Positions 61,284-64,000 of a DNA stretch of 64,000 bases are shown here, piece after piece; the first letter of the stretch is position 1, and the number at the start of each line of letters is the position of its first letter. This DNA is from an uncultured Sphingorhabdus sp. GTDB taxonomy: Bacteria > Pseudomonadota > Alphaproteobacteria > Sphingomonadales > Sphingomonadaceae. Location of the stretch: assembly GCA_947492905.1 (NCBI GenBank), contig CANLOL010000001.1:1590578-1654577 (forward strand). Reading direction: 5' to 3'. The notes under the pieces were generated by a model. It was not told the DNA's origin. It made no database searches and saw only the letters and a program-made list of their open reading frames with translations. Both the position numbers and the translations under genes were made by a program.

Positions 61284-62708
61284 ATGAAATTAAGTGCATT
61301 GATCGGCGAGGCTGGTAATTATTCTGATGCAATAATAACTGGCTTTGCGATTGATAACCGCAAGGTTGCTCCGGGGACTATTTTTGGTGCTTTTCAAGGG
61401 GCTAGTGTCAATGGAGAAGATTTTATTGATGATGCCATCTCTAAAGGTGCTATCGCGATAGTCGCCAGAGAAGAGGCAGTGGTGAAGGGCGCATACCATA
61501 TTGTGTCTGACAATCCTCGGCAGAAATTTGCGCATGTAGCTGCGGGATTTTTTGGCCCTTTTCCAGAGCATATCGCAGCCGTAACGGGGACTAATGGCAA
61601 AACATCAGTGGCGGAACTGAGCCGTCAGCTTTGGTCGATATGCGGTCATAAATCAGCATCGATTGGGACTTTGGGCGTCACAACATCTTCGGATCAAGTG
61701 CGCACAGGTTTAACAACGCCCGATGTGGTTACTTTTTTATCCAATATGACGGGCCTATCACGCGAAGGTATATCCCATGTCATATTTGAAGCATCTAGCC
61801 ATGGATTGCACCAATATCGCACCGAAGGCATAGCGGTTGATATTGCGGCTTTTACAAATTTAAGCCGCGATCATTTGGATTATCATGGTGATATGGATCA
61901 ATATTTAGCCGCAAAAATGCGCTTATTTGATGAGATGATTAAAGATGATGGGATTGCTGTTTTTTGGGCTGATGATCCTTGGTCAGAGAAAGCCATGAAG
62001 CATGCAATAGCGCGCGATTTGAAAATCCTCACAGTTGGCCAAAATGGCAATGATATTAAGATTATAGAGCGCACCCCAACGCAATTGGGACAAAACCTTT
62101 TATTATCTGCCCTAGGAAGCGAATATAAAATCAACCTTCCCCTCATTGGTGCCTATCAAGCCTCCAATGCTCTGGTGAGCGCTGCAATCGTAATGGCAAG
62201 CGGTATAGATACGTCAATGGTGCTTAATAATATCCACAGATTGCAGCCTGTGTCGGGCCGTTTGGAACGCGCGGCTATTACAAAAACAGGGGCGCCAATA
62301 TATGTTGATTATGCGCATACTCCAGATGGTTTAGAGGCTGCTATAGCGGCTCTGCGGCCACATACGGATGGCAAGCTTATTTCTATTATTGGCGCTGGCG
62401 GCGATAGAGATGTTGGTAAGCGCTCATTAATGGGACAAGTGGCAAGCGAAGGCAGTGACATTGTTATCGTAACCGATGATAATCCGCGCAACGAAGATCC
62501 TGCGACTATAAGAGAGAATGTGATGCAAGGCACTAAAGATGCAATAGAGATTGGTGATAGGCGCAGCGCGATAAGCCATGCCATTACAATTGCGGATGCT
62601 GGTGATATTATCTTATTGGCGGGCAAGGGACATGAAGAGGGGCAAATTATAGGCGATAAGGTTTTGCCATTTAATGATGTTCAAGTGGCTCGGGAGTGCG
62701 CGGCATGA
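61284..62708 (+). CDS. murE: UDP-MurNAc-tripeptide synthetase MurE
   Basis: This 474-residue ligase adds the third amino acid to the peptidoglycan precursor. Its ATP loop is VTGTNGKTS (100-108), the middle domain has DYHGDMDQYLAAKMRLFDEM, and the C-terminal domain contains YVDYAHTPDGLEAAIAALRP and DDNPRNEDPATIRENVM. DNPR at 399-402 is the meso-diaminopimelate specificity motif, so the wall should be of the m-DAP type. It overlaps murF by ATGA. Confidence 0.96.
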   Translation: MKLSALIGEAGNYSDAIITGFAIDNRKVAPGTIFGAFQGASVNGEDFIDDAISKGAIAIVAREEAVVKGAYHIVSDNPRQKFAHVAAGFFGPFPEHIAAVTGTNGKTSVAELSRQLWSICGHKSASIGTLGVTTSSDQVRTGLTTPDVVTFLSNMTGLSREGISHVIFEASSHGLHQYRTEGIAVDIAAFTNLSRDHLDYHGDMDQYLAAKMRLFDEMIKDDGIAVFWADDPWSEKAMKHAIARDLKILTVGQNGNDIKIIERTPTQLGQNLLLSALGSEYKINLPLIGAYQASNALVSAAIVMASGIDTSMVLNNIHRLQPVSGRLERAAITKTGAPIYVDYAHTPDGLEAAIAALRPHTDGKLISIIGAGGDRDVGKRSLMGQVASEGSDIVIVTDDNPRNEDPATIRENVMQGTKDAIEIGDRRSAISHAITIADAGDIILLAGKGHEEGQIIGDKVLPFNDVQVARECAA

Positions 62709-64000
62709 CGCTTTGGACTTCGCAAGAAATTGCAAGAGCCATAGGCGGAGAGTCTTATGGTGATTTTACCGTCAATGGCGTTGCCTTTGATTCACGCGAA
62801 ATAGTAGAGCAGGATTTATTCTTCGCTCTAAAAGGTGAGCATAGCGATGGTCATTTATTTGTTGATACAGCGGTAAAAAATGGAGCGAGCGGCGCCATAA
62901 CGAGCCAAGCGATAGATACGCCGCATATATTGGTGGATGATACGACCGCAGCCTTAGATGATTTGGCGCATGAATCAAGAAACCGCACTATAGCAACCAT
63001 TATTGGCGTCACAGGTTCTGCTGGAAAGACGGGCACGAAAGAAGCGCTTTTTGAAGCCCTAAACCGTTCTTCGCGTGGTAAAGCACATCGTAGCGTAAAA
63101 AGTTATAATAACCATGTGGGTGTACCGCTCAGCTTAGCTAGAATGCCAGCTGATAGCGATTATGGCATTTTTGAAATGGGCATGAACCACAGCGGGGAAT
63201 TGCGTGATTTAAGCGCTATTGTTCGTCCGCATATTGCTATCATTACAACTATTGCACCGGCGCATGTTGAGTTTTTCAAAGATGAAACAGAAATAGCTGC
63301 GGCAAAGGCAGAAATTTTTGAAGGTGTTGTGCATGGCGGTACTGCCATAATTCCCTATGATAGCCCGCATTATCAGCAATTGCGCCAAGCAGCGGTAGAC
63401 CAAGATTTGAAAATTATTTCATTCGGACTGTCAAAAGAAGCAGATGTTCATGCTATGGATGTCATTAAATCAGAGGATGGTTCATCGCTGATAACATCAC
63501 AAATATGCGATAAATCTCTTATCTATAGCCTCTCACAAGCAGGAGACCATTGGGTGGCAAATTCATTGGCTGTCATGGCTGCTGTTTATGCTGCTGGTGC
63601 AGATTTGGCTGCTGCTGGATTGGCTATGGCCGACATGAATGGTTTGGCTGGGCGCGGTGCGCGGCATGAAATATTGTTTAATGGCAATAAACTTACCCTT
63701 ATGGATGAAAGCTATAATGCCAACCCTTCTTCTATGCGTGTTACCATCGCGCAATTGGGGGAAACTTCTGCCAAAAGGCGCGTCGCTATATTGGGCGCAA
63801 TGGGGGAATTGGGCAGTAAATCCGAGAAATATCATATGGAGATAGAAAGTCATCTTACTAAAGCAAAAGTTGATTATGTGATTTTAGTTGGTGATGAAAT
63901 GAAAATTCTCGCAAAACAATTGCAATCGGGGGTTGAGCCTTTAATAGAATGCAGCCATTGCGATAATGCAAAAGAAGCAATGCAATTATATGAAAAACAT
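62705..64000 (+). CDS. murF: UDP-MurNAc-tripeptide-D-Ala-D-Ala ligase MurF, truncated by the window edge
   Basis: 432 codons are present with no stop before the window ends. The protein starts MTLWTSQEIARAIGG and has the ATP loop VTGSAGKTGTKEALF (102-116), SYNNHVGVPLSLARMP, FEMGMNHSGELRDLSAIVRP and LMDESYNANPSSMRVTIAQL, all standard for MurF, which adds D-Ala-D-Ala. The ATG at 62705 overlaps the murE stop. About 20-40 residues at the C-terminus should lie beyond the edge, and the cluster very likely goes on with mraY. Confidence 0.95.
   Translation, partial: MTLWTSQEIARAIGGESYGDFTVNGVAFDSREIVEQDLFFALKGEHSDGHLFVDTAVKNGASGAITSQAIDTPHILVDDTTAALDDLAHESRNRTIATIIGVTGSAGKTGTKEALFEALNRSSRGKAHRSVKSYNNHVGVPLSLARMPADSDYGIFEMGMNHSGELRDLSAIVRPHIAIITTIAPAHVEFFKDETEIAAAKAEIFEGVVHGGTAIIPYDSPHYQQLRQAAVDQDLKIISFGLSKEADVHAMDVIKSEDGSSLITSQICDKSLIYSLSQAGDHWVANSLAVMAAVYAAGADLAAAGLAMADMNGLAGRGARHEILFNGNKLTLMDESYNANPSSMRVTIAQLGETSAKRRVAILGAMGELGSKSEKYHMEIESHLTKAKVDYVILVGDEMKILAKQLQSGVEPLIECSHCDNAKEAMQLYEKH

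Overview
The window is a 64 kb piece of an alphaproteobacterial chromosome. It most resembles the order Sphingomonadales, although the DNA is unusually AT-rich for that group. The order is inferred from gene content and neighbourhoods: ccrM next to a folP with a long N-terminal extension, ispH-thrB-rnhA, argS-SPOR-nagZ-scpA-scpB-tatABC, a split pntAA/pntAB/pntB transhydrogenase behind an aa3-type oxidase subunit IV, an NDUFS4-like complex I subunit, a Tad/Cpa pilus locus, and mraZ-rsmH-ftsL-ftsI-murE-murF. I saw no rRNA, tRNA, CRISPR array, prophage or classical insertion sequence.

Region by region: 0-6 kb holds the end of an OmpR-type regulator and its PhoQ-like kinase, chorismate mutase, a polyprenyl diphosphate synthase, the helicase HrpB and the NDUFS4-like protein. 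6-12 kb holds a Nudix hydrolase, a lemA-TPM-TPM operon, mscL, cfa, a serine hydrolase lipoprotein and a PilZ protein. 12-20.6 kb holds SRP RNA, dnaX-ybaB, lon, HU, ccrM and folP. 20.6-26.7 kb holds an AAA+ response regulator with an altered GAFTGA loop, the oxidase subunit IV, the pnt operon interrupted by a DUF559 module, and an aspartate racemase. 26.7-33.3 kb holds a secreted beta-helix/diheme cytochrome pair, a small unknown protein, DUF2147, maleylacetoacetate isomerase, a TonB receptor and a MarR regulator. 33.3-40.4 kb is a minus-strand Tad locus (cpaA-B-C-D-E-tadB-tadC) without the ATPase gene cpaF. 40.5-52.7 kb is mostly housekeeping. 52.7-55 kb is a ZnuD-like zinc receptor behind a Zur-type palindrome. 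55-64 kb holds cysteine synthase, two envelope proteins and the start of the division/cell wall cluster, running off the end within murF.

The observation most likely to be new is the insert between pntAA and pntAB. A DUF559 (Vsr-like nuclease fold) gene is preceded by a compound pair of inverted, hairpin-forming, GC-rich repeats, and the whole block of 537 bp is bracketed by a perfect 13-bp direct repeat that carries the ribosome binding site and start codon of pntAB. This looks like an insertion with target duplication that left the operon translatable. Other points of interest are the missing cpaF, the GAFTGA change, the GANTC/CtrA-like cluster before ccrM, the Zur palindrome, and two 18-bp tandem repeat arrays inside dnaX.
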